This document shows positions 62,724-64,000 of a stretch of 64,000 bases of DNA, piece by piece (the first letter of the stretch is position 1; each line of letters begins with the position of its first letter). The stretch is from Coffea arabica (taxonomy: Eukaryota; Streptophyta; Magnoliopsida; Gentianales; Rubiaceae). Location: the NCBI RefSeq assembly GCF_036785885.1, contig NC_092326.1, positions 43,176,287 through 43,240,286 of the forward strand, given 5' to 3'. The position numbers were made by a program, and so were the translations under genes. The notes beneath the pieces are model-generated. The model did no database searches. It had not been told where the DNA came from and worked only from the letters and a program-made list of their open reading frames with translations.

Positions 62724-64000
62724 GGGTGGTAGTCTTGCAGTATTTTCTTTTCTGTCACCTTCAAATGCTGTTATTCTTGTTCCGGGAAACTGATGATTGT
62801 CAAGATCGTGGGTCTTATCAGGCTAAAGGAAATTCTTCTGGGAAGGATCCAGCGCCGTGTGATCTAAGATGAAGTACTTAAAACGCCCAGATTCCAGAGC
62901 TACCGTTTTAGACTGTTTATCCTAACTTTACCGCTTACTGTCTTTAATCAAATTACACCGGGCTCCCTCAAGTTCATTTCAATTACTTTTTGAGCTTCTT
63001 GCCCTTTTATAAAAGTTTTTGTATGTTATTAGTAATTATTGTTTTGTTGCAGTAATTAGTTACTGGACTCAATTTATGGATTTTTTTTTTAAACGTCTCA
63101 TTAAGGTTTAGCTACAACATTCTTTTTTCTTTGTTTGAGTCTATTTGACAAGTAATGTGACTAAATCTTGACCATAGCATAATAGATGATAGATAAGACA
63201 TAGTAAAATAATTTATTAAAAATAAAATAATACATTATCATTAATTTACATCAACTTTTATCTCATTAATTTTGCTAACAATAATAGTAATTGAGACCTT
63301 ATACATCGAGGGATAATATGCTAACAGTAATAAAAAAAAACTAAGGGATAGTAGTTAAAACAAAAAGATACATTGTCATTAATTTTCATAACTTTTATCT
63401 CATTACTAGAGCAGGCAAAAAAGCGCAAAATCCAACAATCTGCCCAACCCGTTCATTAATTTAAAATGATGGGGTTGGATCAATTGGGTTATGGATTTTG
63501 TTGGATTGTGTAAGAAAGATCCAACCTATTCATTGGATTGATTGGGTTTTTTATGTAGGCACCCAATGCCCAACTTATTTGAAAGTAAATACACATATGC
63601 CCAATCACTTGCATTTTGACATGTGTTAATAATTCATTGACCAATTTGCATTTAAAATTCTCATATATATGTTTTCAATCAGTTTTTTAAATTTTTACTT
63701 AAAAGAAAAAAAGAAACTTGAAATAAAACTCATAGTTATTTTACTTTTATAACAATAGTTAAACTTGCTCAACTTTTATAATAATTTATTATGCCTTTTA
63801 AGAGTATGTTGTTTTCCTCCCCTTTTTTTTGTGGTTGTTCTTAGGTTGCTACCTATTTCTGTTTGTTAATATTTCGTGTACATAGAATAGAGTTTTAAAT
63901 TTGTTCTAACTACATTCTTTTACTTTTCTCTAACTTGTTTTATTTCATCGTTAATAATTCCTCATCAATGTTATAATACAACAAATTATATGTCTATTAC
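62724..64000. other. ARPC2 upstream region and AT-rich flank
   Basis: The first ~200 bp upstream of the ARPC2 start codon are of mixed composition and would hold its leader and core promoter; no TATA box is evident. From about 62990 to the window end the DNA is AT-rich with no open frame, RNA gene or delimited transposon that I can support. Confidence 0.5.

Noticed and set aside
1..64000. A prokaryote-type defence or biosynthetic gene cluster
   Set aside because: All genes are interrupted, plant-type and functionally unrelated. There is no co-oriented cluster.

Overview
This window is nuclear DNA of a flowering plant, most likely a eudicot. The evidence is AT-rich spacers, many short exons with plant-type splice sites, Arabidopsis-type TTTAGGG telomeric repeats, tRNA-derived SINEs, Mutator- and hAT-type MITEs, and genes of typical plant families. 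I cannot name the species. Nothing here is prokaryotic; there is no operon or CRISPR structure.

Six genes can be assembled exon by exon, with reading phase closing across every junction. Minus strand: a partial alpha/beta-hydrolase (exons 551-7233, 3' end left of the window), a SixA/phosphoglycerate-mutase-type histidine phosphatase (12013-15919), a CWC25 pre-mRNA splicing factor (16622-23188), and the Arp2/3 complex subunit ARPC2 (57085-62723). Plus strand: an endosomal NHX5/NHX6-type Na+(K+)/H+ antiporter with 22 exons (28224-37132) and a QWRF-motif (AUG8/EDE1-type) microtubule protein (38937-43475). They look like unrelated housekeeping or cell-biology genes rather than a pathway cluster.

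Between and inside the genes lie well-delimited mobile elements: two SINEs with target-site duplications, Mutator-like MITEs with 9-bp duplications, a roughly 1-kb hAT-like element with an 8-bp duplication, and a decayed Ty3/gypsy-like LTR element carrying its own nested hAT MITE inside a 4.4-kb CWC25 intron. The CWC25-NHX divergent spacer is almost entirely transposon-derived.

The most striking feature is a 6.28-kb, nearly perfect, single-orientation TTTAGGG array at 50103-56383 (897 units, one of them a 9-mer). On the left it abuts two diverged copies of a long retroelement-like repeat (45250-50098). On the right it abuts gene-dense DNA that includes ARPC2 and a coding-looking terminal exon with no visible upstream part. 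It is either a very long interstitial telomere or an assembly junction at a chromosome end.

The second notable feature is the NHX gene, which carries three predicted U12-type (minor spliceosome) introns, two of them AT-AC. Two other genes carry GC-AG introns.
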